From NCBI GenBank assembly GCA_002843035.1, contig PHEV01000006.1, positions 1-64,000 on the forward strand: DNA of 64,000 nt. Reading direction: 5' to 3'. The position numbers and the translations under genes were made by a program. The notes beneath the pieces are model-generated. The model was not told the DNA's origin and made no database searches. It saw only the letters and a program-made list of their open reading frames with translations. The DNA comes from Actinobacteria bacterium HGW-Actinobacteria-5 (GTDB lineage Bacteria > Actinomycetota > Actinomycetes > Propionibacteriales > Propionibacteriaceae). Shown here piece by piece: positions 31,509-40,750 of the stretch. Within the stretch, counting starts at the first letter, position 1; every line of letters starts with the position of its first letter.

Positions 31509-32972
31509 GTGTCCACCACCCAGACCACCGCCATTCTCCCGCAGTCGCTGCGGGAAGCCTGGATCGCCCTCGCGGGGCTGTCCGCCGTGTTCCTGTTCGA
31601 GATGCTCGACAACTCGATCCTCAACGTCGCCCTGCCGACCATCGGCCGCGAGTTGCACGCCTCCACCACTGCCCTGCAGTGGGTCACCGGCTCCTACGCC
31701 GTCGTCTTCGGCGGGCTGATGCTCGCCTTCGGAGCCGTTGCCGACCGCTTCGGCCGCCGTCGCGTCATGCTCGTCGGGCTGGCCCTGCTGGCCGCGGCCG
31801 GCCTGGCGACCGCCTTCGTGACGACCGCGGAGCAGCTCATCGCGGTCCGGGTCGCCATGGGGGTCGCGGCAGCCATGACCACCCCCGGATCGGCAGCGCT
31901 CGCGTTCCGCCTGTTCGAGTCGGACCGGCTGCGGGTCAGCGCGATGACGCTGATCTCGACCGTGGGGCTGGTCGGGCTCGCGATCGGCCCGACGATCGGC
32001 GGTTTCGTTCTCGCCGTCGCACCCTGGCAGGTGTTGCTGCTGGCCAATGTGCCGGTGGCGGTGTTCGCCATCGTCGGCATCCGCCGGGGGATCGCCGCCG
32101 ACTCCGCGTCAGAACTGCACCGCGATCCGATCGACGTGACCGGCGCGGCGCTCGGCACCGCGACCATCGTGCTGGCCCTGCTCGCCCCGACGATGTTCGT
32201 CGAGGACGGCGTCGGCTCGTGGACGCCGTGGGTCACGACCCTCGCCGCCGTGTCGGCAGCCGCAGCGTTCGTCGTGCGCCAGCGGAGGGCGAGCCACCCC
32301 CTGCTCGACCTGGCCCTGGTCAGGCACCCGCTCGTCACCAGCGGTCTGGCGTTCAAGGCCGCCGCTGGCCTGGCGACCGCGGGTCTGGGCTACCTGGTCA
32401 CGCTGCAGCTGCAACTCGACTGGGGCTGGACACCGGTCCTCGCCGCCATCGGCACGCTGCCGCAGGTCGTCGTGCTGATCGCCGGCGGAGCGGTGATCAA
32501 CCCGCTGATCAGGAAGGTCGGCATGCAACGCGCCGCAGTGCTCAGTGCCGCGTCCGTCGTCGCCGGGCTCGGGGTGTACGCGTTGCTGGGCACGCTCGGC
32601 TACGCCTGGGTGGCCGTCGCGCTCATCCTCGTGGCGGCCGGCCTGCGCGTCGTCGGCGTCGTGGCCGGAACGAACGTCCTGCGCGGCCTGCCGGAGAGCC
32701 GGACGACGATCGGCGCGGCCCTCACCGACACCGTCAGCGAGGTCACCTCCGCGATCGGCATCGCCGTGGCCGGCACGATCCTCGCGGCACTGTTCACCGG
32801 CAGCATCGCGGCGGCGCCATGGAGCGCGCAGCAGACCGCGGAGTTCCACGAGTCCGTGCGCATCGCCGGGCTCGCACTCACCGGTATTGCGGCCGCGTTG
32901 GTGGCCTGGGGCATGGCCCGGGGCCGGATGGCTGCCCCGCTGACCGGGGCTCAGCCGGCGACAGCCTGCTGA
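31509..32972 (+). CDS. MFS efflux transporter, DHA2 (14-helix) family
   Basis: 487 residues with about 14 membrane helices. Motif A appears as GAVADRFGRRRVML near residue 75, and LFEMLDNSILNVALPTI in the first helix is the D1-type motif of DHA2 drug:proton antiporters (EmrB/QacA group). The motif C region GLAIGPTIGGF is near 160. GTG at 31509 lies within about 10 nt of where a transcript could begin, so the mRNA may be leaderless. The divergent TetR gene probably controls it. The 3' end overlaps the convergent CtaA-like gene by 22 nt. Confidence 0.92.
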   Translation: MSTTQTTAILPQSLREAWIALAGLSAVFLFEMLDNSILNVALPTIGRELHASTTALQWVTGSYAVVFGGLMLAFGAVADRFGRRRVMLVGLALLAAAGLATAFVTTAEQLIAVRVAMGVAAAMTTPGSAALAFRLFESDRLRVSAMTLISTVGLVGLAIGPTIGGFVLAVAPWQVLLLANVPVAVFAIVGIRRGIAADSASELHRDPIDVTGAALGTATIVLALLAPTMFVEDGVGSWTPWVTTLAAVSAAAAFVVRQRRASHPLLDLALVRHPLVTSGLAFKAAAGLATAGLGYLVTLQLQLDWGWTPVLAAIGTLPQVVVLIAGGAVINPLIRKVGMQRAAVLSAASVVAGLGVYALLGTLGYAWVAVALILVAAGLRVVGVVAGTNVLRGLPESRTTIGAALTDTVSEVTSAIGIAVAGTILAALFTGSIAAAPWSAQQTAEFHESVRIAGLALTGIAAALVAWGMARGRMAAPLTGAQPATAC

Positions 32973-33841
32973 GGTGCGGACGCGCCGACCGGGGCGGCGG
33001 TCACGCTCGCGCGAGCGGCCAGCACCGCGACCGCACCGAACAGGCCTGCCGCGTCCACCGCATACACGGCTCGCACCGCGACGCTGCCCACGCCGAGGAG
33101 CAGCACAACGGCCAGCAGGAGCTCTGCGGCGAGCAGCAGGGCCGCCACCGTTGCGGGGACCACGAGGCCACCGCGTCGTAGCGCACCCACCACGGCGAGC
33201 ACGATCAGACTGGCTGCAGCAAGGGCCAACGCGAGCCGCACGCCCTGCACCACCGGCCAGCGGTCGGCACCCAGTACCCCGAGCGGCCAGCCGAGGCAGC
33301 GGGTGAAGGAGTTCGTCCCGGCCACACCCAGGGCAGACAGGTGCAGGAGCACCAGCGTGGCCAGGGCCGCCCACGCCGTCCGCGCCACCCGGTCGGGAGC
33401 CCAGACGGGCCGGTCGAGCAGGACCCGCGCCTGCACCAGTGCAGTGGTGGCGACCAGCGCGCTGCCCAGATCGAGGACGCCGAGCCACCACGGGATGCCG
33501 ACCTTCACGATCAGCATCCCGAACAGTCCCGCCGAGAGCGTGCCGGCCAGGGCGATCCAGGCCAGGCGTCGGGGCCGGGGATCGGAGAGGCGGCGTCCCA
33601 GGATCGCGGTGACCAGCACGACCGGGCCGGTGAGCCCTGCGACCACCCGGTGGGCGAACTCGATCAGCGGGTTCGTCGAGAGCCCCGCGGCGGGCGTGGG
33701 CAGGAACTGGTCGAGGTAGCAGCCCGGCCAGTTCGGGCAGGACGCGCCGGACTCGGTCGCGCAGACCACCGCACCCATCACGACCGAAGCGAGCGCGAAG
33801 GCGGCTGCCGCGGTGAACCAGCCCCGCACGACGCGGTTCAT
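32951..33841 (-). CDS. CtaA/Cox15-like membrane protein, probably degenerate
   Basis: 296 residues, about eight membrane helices, full length for CtaA (heme A synthase). The first-half signature is present: CATESGASCPNWPGC and FAHRVVAGLTGP, giving the cysteine pair and one heme-ligand histidine. The other three expected ligand histidines seem missing. The matching helices read WLGVLDLGSALV, WPVVQGVRLALAL and VYAVDAAGLFGAV, two with Asp in place of His. Heme A synthesis therefore looks unlikely. ATG at 33841 overlaps the stop of a GT87 gene by 4 nt. By residue pattern it is a CtaA relative of unknown job. Confidence 0.7.
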   Translation of the reverse strand: MNRVVRGWFTAAAAFALASVVMGAVVCATESGASCPNWPGCYLDQFLPTPAAGLSTNPLIEFAHRVVAGLTGPVVLVTAILGRRLSDPRPRRLAWIALAGTLSAGLFGMLIVKVGIPWWLGVLDLGSALVATTALVQARVLLDRPVWAPDRVARTAWAALATLVLLHLSALGVAGTNSFTRCLGWPLGVLGADRWPVVQGVRLALALAAASLIVLAVVGALRRGGLVVPATVAALLLAAELLLAVVLLLGVGSVAVRAVYAVDAAGLFGAVAVLAARASVTAAPVGASAPQQAVAG

Positions 33842-35052
33842 GCCGGCTCCCCCGCGGCCGGCGCCGAGGCGTGCCTCACCGCAGCGGCACGGGCCCGTCC
33901 CCACGGTCCGAGCGCGACCGCGGCGGAACCGGCGAGCAGCAGGACGCCGGCGACGATGCCGACGTTGTCCACGAACTGCTGCCACGGGGCGTAGCTGAGC
34001 TCGACGTTGTTGCCGTTCGGCAGCCACATGAATGGAGCGATCGCTACCCAGGCCGTGTAGCCGAGGCCCGGCCAGCGCAGGTAGCCCGGCAGCTCGCGTG
34101 CCTGCCACAGCACGACCGCCAGCGGCACCACCCACACGTAGTGGTGCGACCAGGAGATGGGCGAGCCGAGCAGGCTGGTCAGGCCCGCGAGGCACAGCGC
34201 GAAGGCGACCTGGCCGCGCCGGTGCATCAGCACGGCCGCCCAGACGCCGAGCCCGACGACCAGCACGCTCAGCACCAGGCCGCCACGGCTCGGTTCGCCG
34301 GTGAGGCGGTTCCACATCCCCAGCACCGACTGGTTGGACGCGAACACGATGCCCGAGTTCAGCCCGGAATCGCCGGAGGCGAGCTTGACCCAGTACTCGA
34401 GGGAGGCCGCCGGCAGCACGGCGAATCCGATCGCCGTCGCAGCGACGAAGGCCCCGAACGCGACCAGCCCTGCCTTGCGGCGTCCGGCGAAGAAGTTGTA
34501 GGCGGCCACCACGGCCGGCGTGAGCTTCACGGCGGTCGCCACGCCCACCAGCCAGCCCTCCGGCAGTAGCCGGCGGGGGAAGATCCGGCGTCCGGGCATC
34601 GAGTCGAGCACGGCCGCGGCGACCAGGAAGATGCCGAGCTGGCCGAATCCCAGCGTGTCCCGAACCGGCTGTACCAGCAGGATCACGAGCGTGGTGAGCA
34701 GGCTCAGCCGCCAGCCGTCGATCCCGAGCCGGTACAGGATCGCGGCCAGCGCCGCCGTGCACAGCGCGAGCCACAGCACGGCCGCGGCAGTGAACGGGAT
34801 CACCGCGAACGGCACCGTGAGCAGCGCGGCGAAGCCGGGGTAGATCCAGGGCAGCTGACCGGCGGCGTCGAAGATGTCGCCCCCGGTGAGCACCAGCCCC
34901 CCGACGCGGGCGTAGACGCCCAGGTCCATCATGTTCGGCTGCCACGGCACGAGAGTGCTCCCGGGGATCTGTACGCCGGCGACGTACATCGCGGCGACGA
35001 GCGGGACGATGGCCAGCCCCGTCCGGACCGCCCACCTGCGCACCAGCTCCAC
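33838..35052 (-). CDS. GT87 (DUF2029) polyprenol-dependent glycosyltransferase
   Basis: 404 residues from GTG at 35052, preceded by AAGGAG. About ten to twelve membrane helices. GT87 features: an acidic first loop (MMDLGVYARVGGLVLTGGDIFDA), WIYPGFAALLTVPFAVIP near residue 70, a conserved IKLTP-like block (AVKLTPAVVAAYNF) near 180, and SPISWSHHYVWVVPLAV near 280. The family uses polyprenyl-phosphate mannose or arabinose outside the membrane to build envelope glycans (as PimE and AftC-type enzymes do). The substrate here is unknown. It overlaps the CtaA-like gene. Confidence 0.88.
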   Translation of the reverse strand: MELVRRWAVRTGLAIVPLVAAMYVAGVQIPGSTLVPWQPNMMDLGVYARVGGLVLTGGDIFDAAGQLPWIYPGFAALLTVPFAVIPFTAAAVLWLALCTAALAAILYRLGIDGWRLSLLTTLVILLVQPVRDTLGFGQLGIFLVAAAVLDSMPGRRIFPRRLLPEGWLVGVATAVKLTPAVVAAYNFFAGRRKAGLVAFGAFVAATAIGFAVLPAASLEYWVKLASGDSGLNSGIVFASNQSVLGMWNRLTGEPSRGGLVLSVLVVGLGVWAAVLMHRRGQVAFALCLAGLTSLLGSPISWSHHYVWVVPLAVVLWQARELPGYLRWPGLGYTAWVAIAPFMWLPNGNNVELSYAPWQQFVDNVGIVAGVLLLAGSAAVALGPWGRARAAAVRHASAPAAGEPA

Positions 35053-35142
35053 GTCGCACCTCTCCTTCGGCGCGTCATAGCGTAGACGGGCCGGCGGGTC
35101 CGCGTTGTCCCGGCGGGTCAGAACCCACCCGCGCCGCACCAT

Positions 35143-35364
35143 GGCCGAAAAGGGGACGGCTCTCCTTCTCGTCCACGCGCGCCGAAGAGGCGGACGGCCG
35201 ATAAGGGGACGGTTCTCCTTTTCGTCCACACCGTTCATCCGCCACCCTGGAGGTGCCCTACACCCGGCCGCGCGGTGGCCGATAAAGGAACCGTCCCCTT
35301 ATCGGCCAGGACGCGCCCTCCACCGACCGCAGTGGCCGAAAAGAGAACCGTCCCCTTATCGGCC
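35143..35364. repeat. REP-like palindrome cluster, family A, four units
   Basis: Four hairpin units: 35143-35174 and 35196-35227 in one orientation, 35277-35307 and 35334-35364 in the other. Each has a GGCCGAAAAG or GGCCGATAAG type stem around a GGGACGGTTC core. The stems at 35277 (GGCCGATAA/TTATCGGCC) and 142 (GGCCGAAAA/TTTTCGGCC) differ by a compensated base pair. The cluster fills the 325-nt gap 35053-35377 between a GT87 gene and the DUF4185 gene; nothing coding is seen there. Confidence 0.85.
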
Positions 35365-35377
35365 AGGACGAAGCCGC

Positions 35378-37012
35378 TCAGAGGCTCGCCAGCGGCAGGC
35401 GGTGCCGCATCAGCACCACCTGGTAGGGGTTCCAGGTGGACAGCGTGTAGCGCAGCACCAGGTCCGCACCCTCGGAGGTGGCGTCGAACAGGTAGGGGGC
35501 GTACGCCGCGCCGGTGCCGTCGGCCTGGGCCCGGAAGATCCGGTCACCGACCGGGTCGTCGTCGCGGGACGCCTTGATGAATCGGCTGTGCGGGTCGGGG
35601 GACATACCGCCCGCGACCCAGTCGAGCAGACGGACGCGCGGCGACCACGGTCCCCACGGCTGGACCGCGCTGCGCAGCACGACCGACGGACCGATCGGGT
35701 CCTCCGGCGCCGAGGCGTGCAGCATCAGGTAGCGGCCGGCCGCCTCAACCCAGCGGACGGAGAGCTCGCCCAGCGCCGCCGGGCCGAACAGCGGTGCGGC
35801 AGCGGACTCGGCGTCCGTCCAGCCAGCGCCGGCCCAGTAGCGGACGCCGGCCCGCGCGGGCGGGACACCGGCGTCCAACCGGGTCAGCGCGGCAGCGTCC
35901 AGCAGGGCAAGGCGCGGCTCGGACGCCCGGTAGGGCCCGCTCCCCCAGACCAGCAGCACGTCGCCGTCGCCGCGACAGCCGGGCACCTGCGCAGCCGGCC
36001 GCAACTGCACGGAGGCATTGATGAAGTGCCGCTCGCTGAACGTGCCGAGCACCTCGAAGCGCATCGGACGCCGGCGGGCGGCCGGATCGAGTACCGGCTC
36101 GTCGCTGACCGCCCGGGCGAGCACCGAACGCCCCATCACCCGACCGCCGCGGAAGTGGTTCGAGCTGAACAGCCCGTACAGGTGGCCGCCGTGGGAGAAC
36201 CCGTCCAGCGGCACGTCGTACTCGCGCATGGTGATCCGCCCGCCGGCGCGCCCGACCAGCTTCAGCGGCGAGCCGTGGAAGCGGACCGTGGGCAGGTCGC
36301 CGCCGGCGACCACTTCAGCGATCGCGTCGCGGGTGCCGAGCCAGGGCCGCGTCCAGTGGGTGTCGCCGAACAGCAGGAAGCTGCGCCCGGAGTGGTCGAC
36401 GCGGACGCCGAGGTCGGTACCGCGGACACCGGCGGTGGCCAGAGAGTCACTCAGCGTCGGCGCCCGCTCGCCCCACGGCGTGGGGGTCGCATCCCGGTCG
36501 CCCGTGACCTGGGCGAGCTTCACCGACTCCGTGCCGGCCACGAGGAAGCTGCTGTGATCGGCAAGCCGCAGGCAGGCGTCCCGCTCCCAGGAGCCACCGG
36601 GCAGCGCGCGGTAGCTGAACAGCGAACCGTCCTCGTCGACCAGCAGCCGGGACCCTCCGCACGCGGCGATCGCCCGAACCCGGGACGCATCCAGGCCCAG
36701 CCGTGCAGCGGACGGCGCAGTCACCGCGGGCGGGACGGCCACCTCCCTGGCCGGCACCCACTCCGTCCCGACCAGCTGGTAGGTGAGCGGTCCGCCCGGC
36801 TCGGGCACCACGGCGAGGAGCCGACGGCCCCGCCGCACCAGCACGCCGGGCCCGTCCGCGCGCTCGCTGACCGGGCGCAGCCGAACCCACGGCCGGTCCG
36901 GACGGTCCAGCCGGCGGCGGTAGTGGCGCAGCGTCCGACCGGACCGCACCACCGCGTCCACCCGCAGCCACGGCCAGCCGTGGACCAGCGCGGACGCGGG
37001 GCCGATCTGCAT
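35378..37012 (-). CDS. DUF4185-type beta-propeller protein
   Basis: 544 residues. The C-terminal two thirds carry DUF4185-like features of a five-bladed propeller: FLLFGDTHWTRPW near 225, SHGGHLYGLFSSNH near 285, RYLMLHASAPEDPIGPSVVL near 420 and SVVLRSAVQPWGPWSPRVRL near 435. No signal peptide or membrane helix is seen, so it appears cytoplasmic. ATG at 37012 overlaps the upstream GT87 stop by one base. Relatives are carbohydrate-associated but unproven enzymes. Its position among three GT87 genes suggests a link to glycan handling. A family-A repeat cluster follows the stop closely. Confidence 0.65.
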   Translation of the reverse strand: MQIGPASALVHGWPWLRVDAVVRSGRTLRHYRRRLDRPDRPWVRLRPVSERADGPGVLVRRGRRLLAVVPEPGGPLTYQLVGTEWVPAREVAVPPAVTAPSAARLGLDASRVRAIAACGGSRLLVDEDGSLFSYRALPGGSWERDACLRLADHSSFLVAGTESVKLAQVTGDRDATPTPWGERAPTLSDSLATAGVRGTDLGVRVDHSGRSFLLFGDTHWTRPWLGTRDAIAEVVAGGDLPTVRFHGSPLKLVGRAGGRITMREYDVPLDGFSHGGHLYGLFSSNHFRGGRVMGRSVLARAVSDEPVLDPAARRRPMRFEVLGTFSERHFINASVQLRPAAQVPGCRGDGDVLLVWGSGPYRASEPRLALLDAAALTRLDAGVPPARAGVRYWAGAGWTDAESAAAPLFGPAALGELSVRWVEAAGRYLMLHASAPEDPIGPSVVLRSAVQPWGPWSPRVRLLDWVAGGMSPDPHSRFIKASRDDDPVGDRIFRAQADGTGAAYAPYLFDATSEGADLVLRYTLSTWNPYQVVLMRHRLPLASL

Positions 37013-38193
37013 CAGCCCGCCGCCACGGGAGCGACCGGACGGGCCTGGGGCAGCCCCAGGACGGACACGGCCACGGCGGCGAGCGTCGGCAGCTCCCAGC
37101 TCAGGCGCAGCCAGAGCGGGCCGGTCTCGAGCCAGCTGAACAGCGGGCTCGCGAACACGTACCCGAGGAGCAGCGCCGACCCGGCAGCGATCGTCCAGCG
37201 CCGCTCCTGCAGGATCAGGTACAGCGCGACCAGCGTCATCCACACCTGGTGGTGCGGCCACGAGATCGGCGTGAGCAGGATCGACAGCGTGCCCACCACG
37301 AGCGCGGCAGCCAGTTCCTGGCCGCGACGGTGATGCCGGCTCGCCGCCCACAGCCCCAGCACAGCGACCACCGCAGCGAGGGCGAGCCAGACCAGCCGCT
37401 GATGGTCGCCGCCGAGGTCCCAGCGCGCCACCAGGCCGAGCAGCGACTTGCTGCGGCTGAGCGCGACCTCACCGACCCGGCTCGTGTCGAAGACCAACTG
37501 CGTCCAGTAGCGCACCGATTCGCCGGGCAGGACCACGAACCCGAGCCCCGTCGCCACCCCGAAGGCCACGGTCGCGTTCACCGCCCGGCGCCACTGCCGC
37601 GTGATCAGGAAGTAGGGGACGAAGACCAGCGGGATCAGCTTGATCGCTCCGGCGAGCCCGATCAGCACCCCCTGCCAGCGGCGCGGCAGCACGCCGCAGG
37701 CGTCGGCGAGGCTCGCCAGCACGAGGAAGAGGCTGATCTGGCCGAGGATCACGCCCAGCCCCACCGGCTCGGAGACCAACAGCGCCAACGAGGCCAGTGC
37801 GAGCGGCAGCGCCGGGATCCGTCCGCCACGCCAGCGCGAACCGTGGCGCAGCAGCAGGTGGGCGAGGCCGACACAGGCGGCCAGCGACGCCACGACGACC
37901 AGCCAGGCGGACACCGCGGACGGCAGCACCGCGACCGGCACGAACACCAGCGCGGCGAAGGGCGGGTAGGTGAACGGCAGCGCGGACTCCCCGGGACGAA
38001 GCAGGGCGTAGTCGTAGAGCCCGCGGCCGTCCAGCATCGAGAGCACGGCCCCGCGGTACACCGCGAGGTCGGTCATGCCGGAACCGCCGACCTTCGCGAG
38101 CAGGGCGACGAACCAGTAGCCGGCGATCACCAGGGCGAGACCGGTGGCGAGCGCGAGGACAACGACGAGGCCGGACCGCCTCGGCTCAGGCAC
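37012..38193 (-). CDS. GT87 (DUF2029) glycosyltransferase, paralogue b
   Basis: 393 residues from GTG at 38193, inside the end of the upstream GT87 gene (8-nt overlap). About ten membrane helices. Family marks: the periplasmic MTDLAVYRGAVLSMLDGRGLYD near 40 with the conserved acidic residue, LPFTYPPFAALVFVP near 72, LPRRWQGVLIGLAGAIKLIP near 180 and LTPISWPHHQVWMTLVALY near 315. The close match in motifs and order with the neighbour at 38186-39421 points to a tandem duplication. The product sugar and acceptor are unknown. Confidence 0.9.
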   Translation of the reverse strand: MPEPRRSGLVVVLALATGLALVIAGYWFVALLAKVGGSGMTDLAVYRGAVLSMLDGRGLYDYALLRPGESALPFTYPPFAALVFVPVAVLPSAVSAWLVVVASLAACVGLAHLLLRHGSRWRGGRIPALPLALASLALLVSEPVGLGVILGQISLFLVLASLADACGVLPRRWQGVLIGLAGAIKLIPLVFVPYFLITRQWRRAVNATVAFGVATGLGFVVLPGESVRYWTQLVFDTSRVGEVALSRSKSLLGLVARWDLGGDHQRLVWLALAAVVAVLGLWAASRHHRRGQELAAALVVGTLSILLTPISWPHHQVWMTLVALYLILQERRWTIAAGSALLLGYVFASPLFSWLETGPLWLRLSWELPTLAAVAVSVLGLPQARPVAPVAAG

Positions 38194-39421
38194 GGTCGAC
38201 CGCCGGCTCGGGAGCAGCCCGGCCGGTGAGGTCGCGCCGGAGCGGGAGCAGCCCGAAGCCGAGCACGACCAGCACAGCCAGCGCGGGCAGTTCGACACCG
38301 ATCGCTGCCAACGGGCCGGCCGTGCCCGCCGCGTAGTCGTCGAACCACGGATAGCCGAAGAAGATGGCGAACAGCACGATGCCGAGCACCAGCGGCGTAC
38401 GTCCGCGCAGCAGCAGGTACCAGGCGGCGGCCAGCACCAGCCAGAGCTGGTGGTGCGGCCACGAGATCGGCGACACCGCGACCGACAAGGCGCCCACGGC
38501 GAGGGTCGCGGCGAGCGCCTCCCCCTCGCGCAGGTGCCGGGAGGCACGCCAGTACGCCAGCGTGGCCACCGCGGCGGCCACGACCAGCCAGATCAGCGTG
38601 ACCGGAGCCCCGTCCGGCAGCTGCCGGGTGAGCATGCCGAGCAGCGACTTGTTCACCGTGGAGTCGGTGCGGCCGACCCGTCCGGTCTGCCACAGCTTGT
38701 CGGTCCAGTAGGCGACCGAAGGCCCGGGCAGCAGCACGAACGCCAGGGCGGACGCGCCGGCGAACGTCCCTGCGCAGACCGCGGCCTGCCGCCACTGTCG
38801 GGTCAGCAGGTAGTAGGGAAGGAACACCAGCGGGGTCAGCTTGATCGCCGCGGAGAGGCCGACCAGCACGCCCTGCCACCGCCGCGGCAGGAGGTGGTCG
38901 AACAGGGCGAGCGCGATCACGAACAGGCTGACCTGGCCGACGATCAGGTTGTGCAGGAAGGGATAGGTGAGCAGCACCGGGACGGCCAGTCCCGCCACCC
39001 AGGCGATGTGCGCAGCGCCCTGCCGCTCGACCGACGGACGCCGGTGGGGAGTCCCCGCGGCGCCGCGCACCAGGACCGACAGGCAGGCCACGACCACGAC
39101 GAAGGTGAGGATGGTCCAGAGGGTCTTGGCGACGAGCAGCGGCATCAGCGCAAACGGAGCGAGGACGAGCGCGGCAAAGGGCGGGTAGGTGAATCCGAGC
39201 CCGTGCACCGTCGGGTGGACGTAGGCGTAGGCGTAGAGGTCGCCGCCGGCGAGCGCGTAATTGATCGCGCCGCTGTAGATCTCCAGGTCGCCCAGCATGC
39301 CGGCGACCCCCCGGCTCGCGACCAGCCCGTAGACCAGCACGCCCGCGGTGGCCACCGCTACGGCCACCAGCGCGACCGAGAGGATCCGGGTGCGCTCCGC
39401 GGCAGTGATCGTGGCAGCCAC
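38186..39421 (-). CDS. GT87 (DUF2029) glycosyltransferase, paralogue a
   Basis: 411 residues from GTG at 39421, with GGGGAG upstream. Shares order and motifs with the next gene: GDLEIYSGAINYALAGGDLYAYAY near 43, LGFTYPPFAALVLAPFALMP near 72, LPRRWQGVLVGLSAAIKLTP near 185 and VSPISWPHHQLWLVLAA near 320. The RRWQGVL and PHHQ blocks are nearly identical between the two, more so than to the GT87 at 33838. It heads a chain of overlapping minus-strand genes running to 35378. An envelope glycan role is inferred from the family. Confidence 0.9.
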   Translation of the reverse strand: MAATITAAERTRILSVALVAVAVATAGVLVYGLVASRGVAGMLGDLEIYSGAINYALAGGDLYAYAYVHPTVHGLGFTYPPFAALVLAPFALMPLLVAKTLWTILTFVVVVACLSVLVRGAAGTPHRRPSVERQGAAHIAWVAGLAVPVLLTYPFLHNLIVGQVSLFVIALALFDHLLPRRWQGVLVGLSAAIKLTPLVFLPYYLLTRQWRQAAVCAGTFAGASALAFVLLPGPSVAYWTDKLWQTGRVGRTDSTVNKSLLGMLTRQLPDGAPVTLIWLVVAAAVATLAYWRASRHLREGEALAATLAVGALSVAVSPISWPHHQLWLVLAAAWYLLLRGRTPLVLGIVLFAIFFGYPWFDDYAAGTAGPLAAIGVELPALAVLVVLGFGLLPLRRDLTGRAAPEPAVDRA

Positions 39422-39559
39422 GGCACTCCCCTCGTCACGTCCGGTTCGCTCGAAAGCCTAAGGGCTCGGACCGGCGGACGTCTGTTCCCCCGGCGGAGGA
39501 CTGCGCGCGCCGCGTCCACCCCCACCCGGACCGTCGGCGGCGGCTGCCATGATGTCGCA

Positions 39560-40738
39560 GTGCTCCGCTTCACCGACGCCCAGCGGCGCGACCGGCTCGC
39601 CGTCCGGCACGGCCTGCACCCGGACCACCGGCACCCCGACCCGGTCGCCGCGACCCGCGCGATGACCGTCCTGCACGCCACCGAACCAGCCACCGTGCAC
39701 CTCGCCCTCCAGGCCCGCGTGGACGGGCTGGACATCGCAGCGGTGGACGACCTGCTCGCCACCGAACGCTCGGTGGTGAAGCAGCTGGCCATGCGTCGCA
39801 CGCTGTTCGGCTTCACCCGTGACCTGCTTCCCGCCGCGCTCGGCAGCGCCTCCGCGCGAGTGGCCGCCGCCGAGTTGCGCCGGCTCGCCGCGGACGTGGA
39901 ACGGGCCGGGATCGCCGCCGACGGCGCGGCGTGGGTTGAGAATGCCGCCGCGGCCGTGCTCACGCACCTGGGTTCGGACGGAGCCATGGACGCCGCCTCG
40001 CTGCGGGCGCAGGTGCCCGCGCTGGCCGCCCGGATCACGTTCGGCTCGGGGAAGTGGGCGCAGGAGGCTCCGGTGGCCCCCCGTGTCCTCACCCTGCTCG
40101 GCGCCCGCGGTCAGCTGTTCCGCGGCCGCAACGCCGGGCACTGGCGGGTGTCGCGTCCGGTCTGGACCACGGCACGGGCCTGGCTGGGCAGCGTCCCGGT
40201 CCCGCGGCCGGAGGCCGAGGGCTGGGCCGAGCTGGTGCGGCGCTGGCTGTGGACGTTCGGGCCGGGCACCGAGACCGACCTGGTCTGGTGGCTCGGTGCC
40301 ACCAGGACCCTGGTGCGTCGGGCGCTCGGCGACCTCGGCGCGGTGAGCGTGGCCCTCGACGACGGCGGCACCGGCTGGGTGCTACCCGGGGACGAGGAGC
40401 CCGATCCGCCGGTGACGCCCTGGGCGGCGCTGCTCCCGGTGCTGGACCCGACGACCATGGGCTGGAAGCAGCGCGACTTCTACCTGCACCCTGCGGACGC
40501 ACCCCACCTTTTCGACACCGCCGGAAACGCCGGCACGACGGCATGGTGGAACGGACGGATCGTCGGTGCCTGGGTGCAGGGGGCGGACGCGTCCGTCCGG
40601 GTCATCCACCGTTCCGACCCGGGCCCGGAAGGCCGGGCGGCGCTGGCCGCCCAGGCGGAGCGGCTCACCGCCTTCTTCGACGGCGAGGTGGTCGCGCCGA
40701 TCTACACCTCTGCGGAGATGCGCAGGAACGGGCGTTGA
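39560..40738 (+). CDS. Winged-helix HTH_42 (YcaQ/AlkZ-like) family protein
   Basis: 392 residues from GTG at 39560. Three winged-helix-like parts are readable: VDDLLATERSVVKQLAMRRTLF near 70, FGPGTETDLVWWLGATRTLVRRAL near 235, and a C-terminal LLPVLDPTTMGWKQRDFYLHP block near 295 typical of the HTH_42 superfamily. Members include the DNA glycosylases AlkZ and AlkX/YcaQ. The catalytic Q-x-Q or Q-x-D motif expected in the N-terminal region appears here as VLHATEPATVHLAL, so glycosylase activity is doubtful. It is divergent from the GT87 genes and followed by a strong hairpin. Confidence 0.8.
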   Translation: MLRFTDAQRRDRLAVRHGLHPDHRHPDPVAATRAMTVLHATEPATVHLALQARVDGLDIAAVDDLLATERSVVKQLAMRRTLFGFTRDLLPAALGSASARVAAAELRRLAADVERAGIAADGAAWVENAAAAVLTHLGSDGAMDAASLRAQVPALAARITFGSGKWAQEAPVAPRVLTLLGARGQLFRGRNAGHWRVSRPVWTTARAWLGSVPVPRPEAEGWAELVRRWLWTFGPGTETDLVWWLGATRTLVRRALGDLGAVSVALDDGGTGWVLPGDEEPDPPVTPWAALLPVLDPTTMGWKQRDFYLHPADAPHLFDTAGNAGTTAWWNGRIVGAWVQGADASVRVIHRSDPGPEGRAALAAQAERLTAFFDGEVVAPIYTSAEMRRNGR

Positions 40739-40750
40739 TGGCGGCGCTGC

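Noticed and set aside
35143-35364. CRISPR-like array of about 31-nt repeats
   Set aside because: Units face opposite directions, spacers differ in length, only four copies and no cas genes.
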